Shown: piece after piece, positions 34,166 to 42,486 of the stretch
How positions within the stretch are numbered: the stretch's first letter is position 1
Layout: each line of letters begins with the position of its first letter
Assembly: GCF_014645535.1 (NCBI RefSeq)
Contig: NZ_BMLX01000001.1
Location: 1 to 55,167, forward strand
Direction: 5' to 3'
Source of the DNA: Silvimonas iriomotensis
Lineage (GTDB): Bacteria; Pseudomonadota; Gammaproteobacteria; Burkholderiales; Chitinibacteraceae
Length of the DNA stretch: 55,167 nucleotides
The notes under the pieces: generated by a model
Seen by the model: only the letters and a program-made list of their open reading frames with translations
The model's database searches: none
What the model was told of the DNA's origin: nothing
Program-made: the position numbers and the translations under genes

Positions 34166-35158
34166 ATGAAGCAGCAACTCAAAAAGATCTGCGGCGCACT
34201 GGGTTTGGCAGCAGCGCTGATCGCACCGGCATTGCACGCAGCAGATCAAGTCAAGATCGGTTTTCTGGTGAAGCAGGCTGAAGAACCGTGGTTCCAGGAC
34301 GAGTGGAAGTTTGCCGAGCAAGCCGCCAAGGAAAAGGGTTTCACCCTGGTGAAGATTGGCGTGCCCAGCGGCGACAAAGTGCTGTCCGCCATTGATAACC
34401 TGGGCGCACAACACGCTCAGGGTTTCATCATCTGCGCACCGGACGTGAAGCTGGGGCCGGCAATTGTGGCCCGCGCCAAGCAATATGACCTGAAAGTCAT
34501 GAGCGTGGATGACCGCTTTGTGGATGGTTCTGGCAAGCCGATGGAATCGGTGCCGCACATGGGCATTTCGGCCTACAAGATTGGCGAGCAAGTGGGCTCG
34601 GCCATGATTGCCGAAATGAAAAAGCGTGGCTGGAACCTCAACGAAGTCGGCGCAATCCGCATCTCTTATGACCAGTTGCCGACGGCCAAAGACCGTACCG
34701 ATGGCGCCATTGCCGCGCTGACTGCTGGCGGTTTCCCCAAAGCCAACATCATCAACGCACCGCAAGCCAAGACCGACACTGAAGCTGCGTTCAACGCCGC
34801 CAACGTGGCGATCACCCAGCACCCAAACTACAAACACTGGCTGTCGTTCGGTCTGAACGATGAAGCCGTGCTGGGCGCTGTGCGTGCCGCAGAAGGTCAG
34901 GGCGCCAAGGCCGACAACATGATCGGTATCGGTATCGGCGGCAGCCAGTCTGCCCTGAACGAGTTCAAAAAGGCCGAGAAGACCGGCTTCTTTGGCACCG
35001 TGCTGATCAGCCCGAAGCGTCACGGCTATGAAACCAGCATGAACATGTACAACTGGATCAAGGACGGCAAGGCTCCGCCGGCACTGACCCTGACCACTGG
35101 CATGTTGATGACACGGGACAACGCCACCGAAGTCCGCAAAGAAATGGGCCTGGAATAA
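34166..35158 (+). CDS. araF: AraF-type periplasmic sugar-binding protein
   Basis: A 330-residue family 1 sugar-binding protein. A signal peptide ends at ALHA-AD (about residue 25). The mature protein starts VKIGFLVKQAEEPWFQDEWKFAEQAA, nearly the same as E. coli AraF, and GFIICAPDVKLGPAIVA, VMSVDDRFVD and the terminal MLMTRDNATE also match. AraF proteins bind L-arabinose and, in some cases, D-galactose; the surrounding enzymes point to galactose here. GGAGG lies before the ATG. It is followed by 295 bases rich in hairpins before the ATPase gene, which should raise its level over the other subunits. Confidence 0.88.
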   Translation: MKQQLKKICGALGLAAALIAPALHAADQVKIGFLVKQAEEPWFQDEWKFAEQAAKEKGFTLVKIGVPSGDKVLSAIDNLGAQHAQGFIICAPDVKLGPAIVARAKQYDLKVMSVDDRFVDGSGKPMESVPHMGISAYKIGEQVGSAMIAEMKKRGWNLNEVGAIRISYDQLPTAKDRTDGAIAALTAGGFPKANIINAPQAKTDTEAAFNAANVAITQHPNYKHWLSFGLNDEAVLGAVRAAEGQGAKADNMIGIGIGGSQSALNEFKKAEKTGFFGTVLISPKRHGYETSMNMYNWIKDGKAPPALTLTTGMLMTRDNATEVRKEMGLE

Positions 35159-35199
35159 GGGGCTACTGCGCGTAAGTCATCTTGAGATCGGGCAGTGCT

Positions 35200-35382
35200 C
35201 GCCATCCTCACGTACCAAACGTACGTTCCGGTGGCTGTGCGCTGGCCTCACTCAACCTGACTCACGCTCGCTACGCCCGAGGCCGATGTGGTTCCGGATC
35301 TGTAGCGACTCTGACGGGTAACACGCAGATTCGCCAGTGCCTGCTTTGACGCCAACCTGGGCGGCGTAAAGCAGCGCTGGCG
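35200..35382 (+). repeat. Intergenic hairpin element 2 (araF-araG gap)
   Basis: Contains two CGTAC words nine bases apart (35211, 35220), the ten-base word CTCGCTACGC (35267-35276) shared with element 1 in inverted orientation, and a long imperfect hairpin (35332-35382) with arms CGCCAG..CTGCTTTGACGCC and GGCG..GTAAAGCAG..CTGGCG. No T-run follows, so it is more likely an mRNA-stabilising or repeat element than a terminator. Confidence 0.5.
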
Positions 35383-35453
35383 ATCCCTGCCAAAGAAAAG
35401 CCTGGCGTGCCAGCCGGGTTGCAACGGGTTGTGGTTTGAAGCGGAGAAATCCC

Positions 35454-36971
35454 TTGTCATATCTTGAATTCAGATCGATCAGCAAGTCCTTCCCCGGCGT
35501 GAAAGCGCTGCAGGACATCAGCTTTGCGCTGGAAAAAGGGAAAGTGCACGGCTTGCTGGGCGAGAACGGGGCGGGTAAATCCACGCTCCTGAAAATCCTG
35601 GGTGGTGAGTACATCCCGGAAGAAGGCCAGGTGCTGGTGGATGGCAAGTTGCAGGCGTTTCATAACAGCCGCGACGCCATTGCCGCCGGCATCGCCATCA
35701 TCCACCAGGAACTGCAATACGTGCCGGAACTCTCCGTCATGGAGAACCTCTTGCTGGGCCACATGCCCACGCGCATGGGCTTTGTCGACAAGCGCGAGGC
35801 GATTCGCTGGACGCGGGAGAACCTGACGCGCATTGGCGTGGATATTGATCCCGAAGCCAGACTGCGTGATCTTTCCATCGGCCAGCGCCAGATGGTGGAA
35901 ATCTGCAAAGCCGTGCTGCGTGACGCCACGGTGATTGCGCTGGATGAACCCACGAGTTCGCTCTCGCACCGCGAGACGGAAATCCTGTTCAAGCTGGTCA
36001 AAGACCTGCGCGCGCAAGGCAAGGTGCTGATTTATATCTCGCACCGGCTTGATGAGATTTTCGAGTTGTGTGATGGCTGCACCATCTTCCGTGATGGCCG
36101 CAAAGTGGCCGAATACAACGTGCTGGCCGAGGTCACGCGTGATGAACTTGTCAGCAAGATGGTCGGCCGCGAAATCACCGACATCTTTGATTACCGCCCG
36201 CGTGAACTGGGCGACACCTGTTTCGAAGTGCACGGCATTGCCGGCGCGCGCGTGCCGCAGCCAGCCAGTTTCAGTGTGCGGCGCGGTGAAATCCTGGGCT
36301 TTTTCGGCCTGGTGGGGGCTGGCCGCAGCGAGCTGATGCGGCTGATTTACGGTGCCGACAAACGCAGCAGCGGCGAAGTGAAGCTGGCCGATGTGCGCGG
36401 CAATATCGGCAGCATTCATGCGGCCATTCGCGCCGGCCTTGTGTTCTGTCCGGAAGACCGCAAGGAGCAAGGCATCATCGGCGGCCGTTCGGTGTCGGAA
36501 AACATCAACATCAGCTGCCGTCGCCACTATCGGCGCTGGGGCTTTTTTGTGAACGACAAAGCCGAAGCCTCGACCGCTGAAGGCTATATCAAGCTCTTGC
36601 GCATCAAGACGCCGCACCGGCATCAGGAAATCCGCTTTTTGTCGGGCGGTAACCAGCAAAAAGCCATTCTGGCGCGCTGGCTGGCCGAGCAGAACCTCAA
36701 GGTGCTGATCATCGACGAGCCCACTCGCGGCATCGACGTCGGCGCCAAGAACGAGATCTACCAGGTGCTGTACCAGCTGGCGGAGAAGGGCGTCGCCATT
36801 GTCATGGTTTCCAGCGAGCTGCCCGAGGTGCTGGGCGTCTCCGATCGCATTGCCGTCATGTGCCAGGGCCGTATTACCGGCGAGTTGACGCGCAGCGAAG
36901 CCAATGAACAGAAAGTGCTCTCGCTGGCGCTGCCGGTGAGTTCTGCACCCGCGCCGGCCATGGCCGCATAA
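35454..36971 (+). CDS. araG: Sugar ABC transporter ATPase, AraG-type (two fused ATPase domains)
   Basis: A 505-residue tandem ATPase. Domain 1: [32 protein letters not shown]. Domain 2: degenerate Walker [13 protein letters not shown], then [15 protein letters not shown] and [11 protein letters not shown]. This asymmetry is standard for the sugar class. The start appears to be TTG at 35454: GGAG lies seven bases upstream and the family N-terminus [18 protein letters not shown] follows. There is no in-frame ATG nearby. The [14 protein letters not shown] region and [14 protein letters not shown] resemble E. coli AraG. Confidence 0.9.
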   Translation: MSYLEFRSISKSFPGVKALQDISFALEKGKVHGLLGENGAGKSTLLKILGGEYIPEEGQVLVDGKLQAFHNSRDAIAAGIAIIHQELQYVPELSVMENLLLGHMPTRMGFVDKREAIRWTRENLTRIGVDIDPEARLRDLSIGQRQMVEICKAVLRDATVIALDEPTSSLSHRETEILFKLVKDLRAQGKVLIYISHRLDEIFELCDGCTIFRDGRKVAEYNVLAEVTRDELVSKMVGREITDIFDYRPRELGDTCFEVHGIAGARVPQPASFSVRRGEILGFFGLVGAGRSELMRLIYGADKRSSGEVKLADVRGNIGSIHAAIRAGLVFCPEDRKEQGIIGGRSVSENINISCRRHYRRWGFFVNDKAEASTAEGYIKLLRIKTPHRHQEIRFLSGGNQQKAILARWLAEQNLKVLIIDEPTRGIDVGAKNEIYQVLYQLAEKGVAIVMVSSELPEVLGVSDRIAVMCQGRITGELTRSEANEQKVLSLALPVSSAPAPAMAA

Positions 36972-36988
36972 AGCCGGAGAACAAGCTT

Positions 36989-38014
36989 ATGTCCCGTATC
37001 GAACAACAACCCATTCCGGCCACCGGCCCCGCGCTGACGCCGGCAGCCCCGCAACAGGGAAGCAAAATCATGAACCAGCAAAAGCTGCTCAAGTTCGCCA
37101 GTGAGTACAGCATCATTCTCATTTTCCTGGCGCTGTTTGTCGTGCTGTCGTTCACCGTGCAGTACTTCTTCAGCTGGCGCAACATGATCGGCCTGGCGCT
37201 GTCGGTATCGCAGATCGGCATGGTGGCCTGCACCATGATGTTCTGTCTGGCCTCGCGCGATTTCGATCTCTCGGTCGGCTCGACCATCGCCTTTGCCGGC
37301 GTGCTGTGCGCCATGATCATCAACCGCACCGGCAGCATCAGCCTGGGGATCGGCGTGAGTTTGCTGGCCGGCGCGGCCATTGGCCTGTTTAACGGCGCCA
37401 CCATTGCCAAGTTCCGCATCAACGCGCTGATTACCACGCTCGTCACCATGGGCGCGGTGCGCGGCCTGGCGTTTATTGCCTCGGACGGCCAGGCGGTGGG
37501 GATCTCCAACGAAGCGTTTTTCAATATCGGCAATAACGACCTCTTCGGCATGCCGATCCCCATCTGGTTCTGCGTGGCCTGCTTCGTGATCTTTGGCGTC
37601 ATGCTCAACAAGACCGTTTACGGCCGCAACACGCTGGCCATTGGCGGCAACCCGGACGCAGCGCGTCTGGCCGGGGTGAATGTGGATCGCACCCGCATTT
37701 ATATCTTCCTGATCCAGGGCGTGGTAGCTGCGCTGGCCGGGGTGATTCTGGCCTCGCGCATTACCTCGGGCCAGCCGAACTCTGGTCAGGGTTTTGAGCT
37801 GGATGTGATTGCAGCTTGCGTGCTGGGCGGCGTTTCGCTGGCAGGTGGTCGCGCCAGCATCAGCGGCGTGATTGTGGGCGTATTGATCATGGGCATGGTG
37901 CAAAACGCCATGAACCTGCAGAACATTGATGCGTTTTATCAGTATCTGGTGCGCGCCGGCATTCTGTATTTCGCCGTGCTGATCGACCAGCTGAAGAACC
38001 GCGGTCAGGCCTGA
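36989..38014 (+). CDS. araH: Sugar ABC transporter permease, AraH-type
   Basis: A 341-residue inner-membrane permease with about eight to ten helices after a Pro/Ala-rich cytoplasmic N-terminus of roughly 35 residues. The BPD_transp_2 motifs are present: ASRDFDLSVGSTIAFAGV, the cytoplasmic coupling segment GGNPDAARLAGVNVDRTRI and CVLGGVSLAGGRASISGVIVGVLIM. It starts 17 bases after araG, with GGAG before the ATG. It completes an AraFGH importer. Confidence 0.9.
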   Translation: MSRIEQQPIPATGPALTPAAPQQGSKIMNQQKLLKFASEYSIILIFLALFVVLSFTVQYFFSWRNMIGLALSVSQIGMVACTMMFCLASRDFDLSVGSTIAFAGVLCAMIINRTGSISLGIGVSLLAGAAIGLFNGATIAKFRINALITTLVTMGAVRGLAFIASDGQAVGISNEAFFNIGNNDLFGMPIPIWFCVACFVIFGVMLNKTVYGRNTLAIGGNPDAARLAGVNVDRTRIYIFLIQGVVAALAGVILASRITSGQPNSGQGFELDVIAACVLGGVSLAGGRASISGVIVGVLIMGMVQNAMNLQNIDAFYQYLVRAGILYFAVLIDQLKNRGQA

Positions 38015-38077
38015 GTGGCAAACAAAGCCTCGCCAGCGGCGTTGCGCGCGCCTTGCTGGCAAGGCTTTGTGAGCCAC
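38015..38077 (+). repeat. Intergenic hairpin element 3 (araH-SDR gap)
   Basis: A long, nearly perfect inverted repeat: GTGGCaaACAAAGCCTcGCCAGC (38015-38037) against GCTGGCaAGGCTTTGTgaGCCAC (38055-38077), around 23 bases per arm with three mismatches. It begins right after the araH stop. The inner word CCTTGCTGGCAAGGC is shared with element 1. There is no T-run; transcription of the downstream genes probably continues. Confidence 0.6.
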
Positions 38078-38104
38078 GCCAATTAATGGAGAACCGGAGT
38101 AGCC

Positions 38105-38872
38105 ATGAATCAGTTGGCCACGTATCCAAGCCTTGCGGGCAAGAGCGTCTTTGTCAGCGGCGGCACCAGCGGCATTGGCCGTACCCTGGTCGAGGCCTTT
38201 GCCCACCAGGGTGCGCGGGTCGCGTTTATTGGCCGCAATGTGGATGCCGGCATGACGCTGGTGGCTGAACTGGCCGGACGCTGCCCGTTTGAGCCGCTGT
38301 TCATGCAATGTGACGTCACGGACATCGAGGCGCTGAAAGCCGCCATTGCCCGCGCCCGCCAGGCGCACGGCCCGGTGACAGTCTTGATCAACAACGCCGC
38401 CAACGACCAGCGCCGCCGGGTAGAGGAAGTCACCCCGGAGTTCTGGGACAACGCCATGCATACCAACCTGCGCCACCAGTTTTTTGCGGCGCAGGCGGTG
38501 GTGGATGACATGAAACAGGCGGGCGGCGGTGCCATCATCAATCTGGGCTCTACCAGCTGGATGATCAAAGCGCCGGACTACCCGGCTTATGCCACCTGCA
38601 AAGCCGCCATCCACGGCCTGACGCGGTCGCTGGCGCGGGAACTGGGTCCGCACAATATCCGCGCCAATGTGCTGGTGCCAGGCTGGACCATGACTGACAA
38701 GCAATTGCGGTTGTGGGTGGATGACGAAGCCGAGCGTGAAATCGACCGCGCGCAATGTCTACCCGGCCGGGTCATGCCGGAACACGTGGCCTCGCTGGCG
38801 CTGTTCATGGCCGCAGACGACAGCGCCATGATCACCGCGCAGAGTTTTGTCATCGACGGCGGCTGGACCTGA
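38105..38872 (+). CDS. Sugar 1-dehydrogenase of the SDR family (galactose/arabinose dehydrogenase type)
   Basis: 255 residues. Coenzyme motif SGGTSGIG (about 18-25), NNAA at the end of beta-4, catalytic Ser in NLGSTSW, and Tyr/Lys in YATCK. The segments NLRHQFFAAQAVVDDMKQAGGGAIINLGS and AQCLPGRVMPEHVASLALFMAADDS closely resemble rhizobial galactose dehydrogenase and proteobacterial L-arabinose/D-galactose dehydrogenases. It would oxidise D-galactose to galactonolactone. GGAG precedes the ATG; the lactonase gene follows after three bases. Confidence 0.82.
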   Translation: MNQLATYPSLAGKSVFVSGGTSGIGRTLVEAFAHQGARVAFIGRNVDAGMTLVAELAGRCPFEPLFMQCDVTDIEALKAAIARARQAHGPVTVLINNAANDQRRRVEEVTPEFWDNAMHTNLRHQFFAAQAVVDDMKQAGGGAIINLGSTSWMIKAPDYPAYATCKAAIHGLTRSLARELGPHNIRANVLVPGWTMTDKQLRLWVDDEAEREIDRAQCLPGRVMPEHVASLALFMAADDSAMITAQSFVIDGGWT

Positions 38873-38875
38873 GCG

Positions 38876-39766
38876 ATGACGGAAACGATTCATATCGCCT
38901 GCGAAGGCCAGTTCCAGCTGGCTGAAGGCGTGCAATACGATGACGCCACCGGCCATGTCTGGTGGACCAACATCAACGCGCGCGAGTTATGGCGGCTTGA
39001 TCCTTCCAGCGGCGAAGAGCGTTACTGGATTCTGCCGCAACGCATAGGCTGCTTTGCGCTGACCCGTCGGCAAGATGTCTTGTTGCTGGCGCTGGAGGGC
39101 GGCCTGGCCCTCTTCAATATCCAGACCGGCGCGCTCAAGCGCATGGCCGCAGTCGAGCCGCACATTCTGGAAACCCGCAGCAACGATGGCCGCTGCGATC
39201 GCGCTGGCAACCTTGTGTTTGGCACGCAGAACGAACGCGGCCGCCGGGCCGCCGGAAGCTGGTACCGCTTTGATACGAATGGCCGGCTGCAAGTGCTTGA
39301 TTTGCCGAATATTGCTATCCCCAATAGCCTGTGTTTCAGCCCGGATGGCGACACCTTGTACTGGTGCGATTCGCGTCTGCATGTGCTGATGCAAAGCACC
39401 TACGACCAGAACACCGGCGCCATCAGCAATACCCGCCTGTTTGCCGACCCGGGCGACGCCCGCGTGCACCCGGACGGCTCATGCATTGATGATGAGGGCT
39501 GCCTGTGGAACGCCGAATGGTACGGCCAGCGCATTGTGCGCTACCGGCCTGACGGCAGCGTAGACCGGGTGATTCCGCTGCCGGTATCGCAACCCAGTTG
39601 CGTGGCTTTTGGCGGTCCGGCGCTGAACATTTTGTATATCTCCACCGCCCGCGAAGACCTCGACGCCGCCGCCATTGCGCAAGAACCGCTGGCCGGGGCG
39701 ATCCTGGCGATTCCGATGGGGGATGTCAGAGGGCTGCCAGAGAGCCGGTGGGGCGGCACGGTTTAA
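38876..39766 (+). CDS. SMP-30/gluconolactonase-family lactonase
   Basis: A 296-residue six-bladed beta-propeller enzyme. Metal-binding positions typical of the family are present: the Glu in LAEGVQYD, the Asn in IPNSLCFSPDGDTLYWCDS and the Asp in VHPDGSCIDDEGCLWNAEWYG. It should open the galactonolactone made by the upstream dehydrogenase to galactonate. Its ATG lies three bases after the SDR stop, so the two are translated from one mRNA. Confidence 0.85.
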   Translation: MTETIHIACEGQFQLAEGVQYDDATGHVWWTNINARELWRLDPSSGEERYWILPQRIGCFALTRRQDVLLLALEGGLALFNIQTGALKRMAAVEPHILETRSNDGRCDRAGNLVFGTQNERGRRAAGSWYRFDTNGRLQVLDLPNIAIPNSLCFSPDGDTLYWCDSRLHVLMQSTYDQNTGAISNTRLFADPGDARVHPDGSCIDDEGCLWNAEWYGQRIVRYRPDGSVDRVIPLPVSQPSCVAFGGPALNILYISTAREDLDAAAIAQEPLAGAILAIPMGDVRGLPESRWGGTV

Positions 39767-39782
39767 CGCGGAAAGAAATCAT

Positions 39783-40553
39783 ATGCACAGACTCGACAAC
39801 AAAGTCGCCATCATTACCGGCGCGGCCCAGGGCATCGGCGCTGCCACCGTGCGCCTGTTTGCCAAAGAGGGCGCCAAAGTCGTCATCAATGTGCGTCAAG
39901 ACGACGAACGCGCCGCCGCGCTGGTTCATGAAATCGGCCCGCAAAACGCCATGGTGTTTGCGGCGGACGTGGCGGATCATGCCGGCGTCAACGCCATGAT
40001 CGACGCCACGCTGGCCCGTTTTGGCAAGATTGATGTGCTGGTCAACAACGCCGGCATCAACGTCTTTAATGACCCGCTCAAACTTACGGATGAAGAGTGG
40101 GAGCGCTGCTTTGCGGTAGACCTCAAAGGCGTGTGGCACTGCTGCCAGGCCGTGTTGCCGCATATGTTGCAGGCGGGGGCGGGCAGCATCGTCAACATTG
40201 CTTCTGTGCACGGCCACAAGATCATCCCCGGTGCGTTTCCGTACCCGGTCGCCAAACATGGCTTGATCGGCCTGACGCGGGCGCTGGGTATCCAGTATGC
40301 GGCGCAAGGCGTGCGGGTAAATTCGATCTCGCCCGGGTTGATCATGACGCCGATTGCCGAGACGTACTTCAACAGCCAGTCAGACCCCGTCGCCGCCCGC
40401 AAGCATCAGGCCGAACTCTTGCCGTGCAAGCGCATTGGCGAGCCGGATGAAGTGGCCTACACCGCGCTGTTTCTGGCCACGGACGAAGCCCGTTTTATTA
40501 ATGCGACCGACATCCTGATTGATGGTGGCCGTTCCCAGCTTTATCACGAGTAA
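39783..40553 (+). CDS. Second SDR-family dehydrogenase of the sugar operon
   Basis: 256 residues. TGAAQGIG, NNAGIN, the Ser of NIASVHGHK and a YPVAK motif giving the catalytic Tyr/Lys are all intact; GRSQLYHE ends the protein after the usual LIDGG. The Arg at beta-2 (NVRQDDER) suggests NADP. ATG 39783 is preceded by a GGAAAG sequence. It follows the lactonase by 16 bases. It may oxidise a second sugar (L-arabinose, D-fucose) or a sugar acid; the sequence alone does not say which. It differs clearly from the first SDR, so it is not a recent duplicate. Confidence 0.82.
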   Translation: MHRLDNKVAIITGAAQGIGAATVRLFAKEGAKVVINVRQDDERAAALVHEIGPQNAMVFAADVADHAGVNAMIDATLARFGKIDVLVNNAGINVFNDPLKLTDEEWERCFAVDLKGVWHCCQAVLPHMLQAGAGSIVNIASVHGHKIIPGAFPYPVAKHGLIGLTRALGIQYAAQGVRVNSISPGLIMTPIAETYFNSQSDPVAARKHQAELLPCKRIGEPDEVAYTALFLATDEARFINATDILIDGGRSQLYHE

Positions 40554-40555
40554 GC

Positions 40556-40663
40556 ATGGCAAACCAGGTTGCTGGCCGCGTTGCGCCAATCTGCCGAACC
40601 GCTGCACTGGCAGTTGTCAGCCGTGCCCCGCAAATCTGTTTAGTGCCCGGATACCCCCCATGA
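40556..40663 (+). CDS. Possible 35-codon coupling ORF before dgoA
   Basis: An ATG two bases after the second SDR stop opens a 35-codon frame (MANQVAGRVAPICRTAALAV...) whose TGA overlaps the dgoA ATG as ATGA. dgoA has no Shine-Dalgarno sequence of its own. The frame would therefore let ribosomes reach dgoA by termination-reinitiation. The peptide resembles nothing I know, and the frame may be fortuitous. Confidence 0.3.
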   Translation: MANQVAGRVAPICRTAALAVVSRAPQICLVPGYPP

Positions 40664-41277
40664 CCTGGCCCACAAAGCTCCCGCTGATTGCCATTTTGCG
40701 CGGCATTACGCCGGCGGAATCAAACCAACACATCATCGCGCTGATCGAAGCGGGGTTTGATGCGATTGAAATCCCGCTCAATTCGCCTGACTGGCAGATC
40801 AGCATTGGTGAGGCGGTGAACGCCTTTGGCGACCGCGCGCTGATTGGCGGCGGTACGGTGCTGACACCACAAGATGTGGCCACCCTGGCCGGGCTGGGCG
40901 GCAAGTTGATTGTGACGCCCAATATGGACCCGACCGTGATTACCCGTGCCGTGGCGCTGGGCCAGTACATGGCGTGCGGCGTGGCGACCCCGACCGAAGC
41001 CTTTGCCGCGCTGGCCGCCGGGGCGCAGGCGCTCAAGGTGTTTCCGGCCGCCAGCTTCGGCCCGGAGTACATCAAGGCCATCAAGGCGGTCTTGCCCAAA
41101 ACCACGCCAGTGATGGCGGTGGGCGGGGTGACGCCGGCCAATCTTTCTACCTGGCTGGCAGCCGGTTGTATCGGCGCCGGGCTGGGCAGTGATCTCTACA
41201 AACCGGGCCAGCCCGTTTCGCGCACGCAGGATCAGGCGCAGGCGTTTGTGCAGGCATACAAGGATGCAACCGCATGA
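40660..41277 (+). CDS. dgoA: 2-dehydro-3-deoxy-6-phosphogalactonate aldolase
   Basis: A 205-residue class I aldolase, the same length as E. coli DgoA. It splits 2-keto-3-deoxy-6-phosphogalactonate to pyruvate and glyceraldehyde-3-phosphate. The catalytic Glu is in AIEIPLNSP, the Schiff-base lysine in ALKVFPA, and IGGGTVL and [10 protein letters not shown] bind phosphate. The start [15 protein letters not shown] fits the family. Its end overlaps dgoD (ATGA). Confidence 0.93.
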   Translation: MTWPTKLPLIAILRGITPAESNQHIIALIEAGFDAIEIPLNSPDWQISIGEAVNAFGDRALIGGGTVLTPQDVATLAGLGGKLIVTPNMDPTVITRAVALGQYMACGVATPTEAFAALAAGAQALKVFPAASFGPEYIKAIKAVLPKTTPVMAVGGVTPANLSTWLAAGCIGAGLGSDLYKPGQPVSRTQDQAQAFVQAYKDATA

Positions 41278-42422
41278 AAATCACCAGAATCAGTACCTGG
41301 CGTGTGCCGCCGCGCTGGATGTTCCTGAAGATTGAAACCGACGAAGGCATTGTGGGCTGGGGCGAACCGGTGCTGGAAGGCAAGGCACGCACGGTCGAGG
41401 CCGCGGTGCATGAATTGTCTGAATACTTGATCGGGCAAGACCCGGCGCGCATCAACGACTTGTGGCAGGTGATGTACCGCGCTGGCTTTTATCGGGGTGG
41501 CGGCATTTTGATGAGCGCCATCGCCGGCATCGACCAGGCCTTGTGGGACATCAAAGGCAAAGCGCTGGGCGTGCCGGTGTACCAGTTGCTGGGCGGCCTG
41601 GTGCGCGACAAGGTCAAGACCTATAGCTGGGTGGGCGGGGATCGTCCGGCCGATATCATCCGGGATATCAAGGAACGGGTCGCGGTGGGGTTCGATACCT
41701 TCAAGATGAACGGGTGCGAAGAACTGGCCGTGATCGACAGCAGCCGCGCCATTGACGCGGCGGTGAACAAAGTGGCGGAAATCCGCGAAGCCTTTGGCAA
41801 CAGCATCGAGTTCGGTCTGGATTTTCACGGCCGCGTGACGGCGCCGATGGCCAAGGTGCTGATCAAGGAACTGGAGCCTTACCGCCCGCTATTTATCGAG
41901 GAACCCGTACTGGCCGAGCAGGCCGAGTACTACCCGCGCCTGGCAGCGCAGACGCATATCCCGATTGCCGCCGGGGAGCGCATGTTCTCGCGCTTTGAAT
42001 TCAAGAACGTGCTGGCGGCAGGCGGTCTGGCGATTCTGCAGCCCGATCTCTCTCATGCTGGCGGCATTACCGAATGCATGAAGATTGCCGCCATGGCTGA
42101 AAGCTATGATGTCGCGCTCGCCCCGCATTGCCCGCTGGGCCCGATTGCGCTGGCGTCCTGCCTGCACGTGGATTTTGTGTCCTGGAATGCCTTTATCCAG
42201 GAGCAAAGCATGGGCATCCACTACAACAAGGGCGGTGAAGTGCTGGACTACGTGCTGAACAAGGAAGACTTTGCGCTGGAAAGCGGCCATATCAAGCCGT
42301 TTACCCGGCCGGGACTGGGCGTGGAACTGGACGAAGCGCTGATCATTGAACGCAGCAAGAATGCGCCGGACTGGCGTAATCCGCTGTGGCGACATGTGGA
42401 TGGCAGTGTGGCAGAGTGGTGA
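41274..42422 (+). CDS. dgoD: D-galactonate dehydratase
   Basis: A 382-residue member of the mandelate racemase subgroup of the enolase superfamily, the same length as E. coli DgoD. Metal ligands and bases are visible: DFHGR (Asp with its partner His), [15 protein letters not shown] and the catalytic His in APHCPLGP. It dehydrates galactonate to 2-keto-3-deoxygalactonate, the substrate of DgoK. Last gene of the operon, overlapping dgoA by four bases and followed by a strong terminator. Confidence 0.95.
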   Translation: MKITRISTWRVPPRWMFLKIETDEGIVGWGEPVLEGKARTVEAAVHELSEYLIGQDPARINDLWQVMYRAGFYRGGGILMSAIAGIDQALWDIKGKALGVPVYQLLGGLVRDKVKTYSWVGGDRPADIIRDIKERVAVGFDTFKMNGCEELAVIDSSRAIDAAVNKVAEIREAFGNSIEFGLDFHGRVTAPMAKVLIKELEPYRPLFIEEPVLAEQAEYYPRLAAQTHIPIAAGERMFSRFEFKNVLAAGGLAILQPDLSHAGGITECMKIAAMAESYDVALAPHCPLGPIALASCLHVDFVSWNAFIQEQSMGIHYNKGGEVLDYVLNKEDFALESGHIKPFTRPGLGVELDEALIIERSKNAPDWRNPLWRHVDGSVAEW

Positions 42423-42435
42423 GCGCCCGCAGCAT

Positions 42436-42466
42436 AAAAAACGCCGGTCAGTGACCGGCGTTTTTC
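42436..42466 (+). terminator. Terminator between dgoD and the glutamate dehydrogenase gene
   Basis: AAAAACGCCGGTCA / TGACCGGCGTTTTT (42437-42450 / 42452-42465), symmetric. It ends the galactose operon and, on the other strand, the convergent dehydrogenase gene. Confidence 0.92.
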
Positions 42467-42486
42467 ATTCACATCACCAGGAGCCG

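Noticed and set aside
34166-38014. Ribose-type (RbsABC) importer
   Set aside because: The binding protein start and the ATPase details match AraF and AraG far better than RbsB and RbsA, and the enzymes downstream act on aldohexose/aldopentose acids, not ribose.
36758-38755. A 665-codon minus-strand frame over araG, araH and the first SDR
   Set aside because: It crosses three clear genes and their gaps; the translation is His/Gln/Arg-rich low-complexity text typical of antisense frames in GC-rich DNA.
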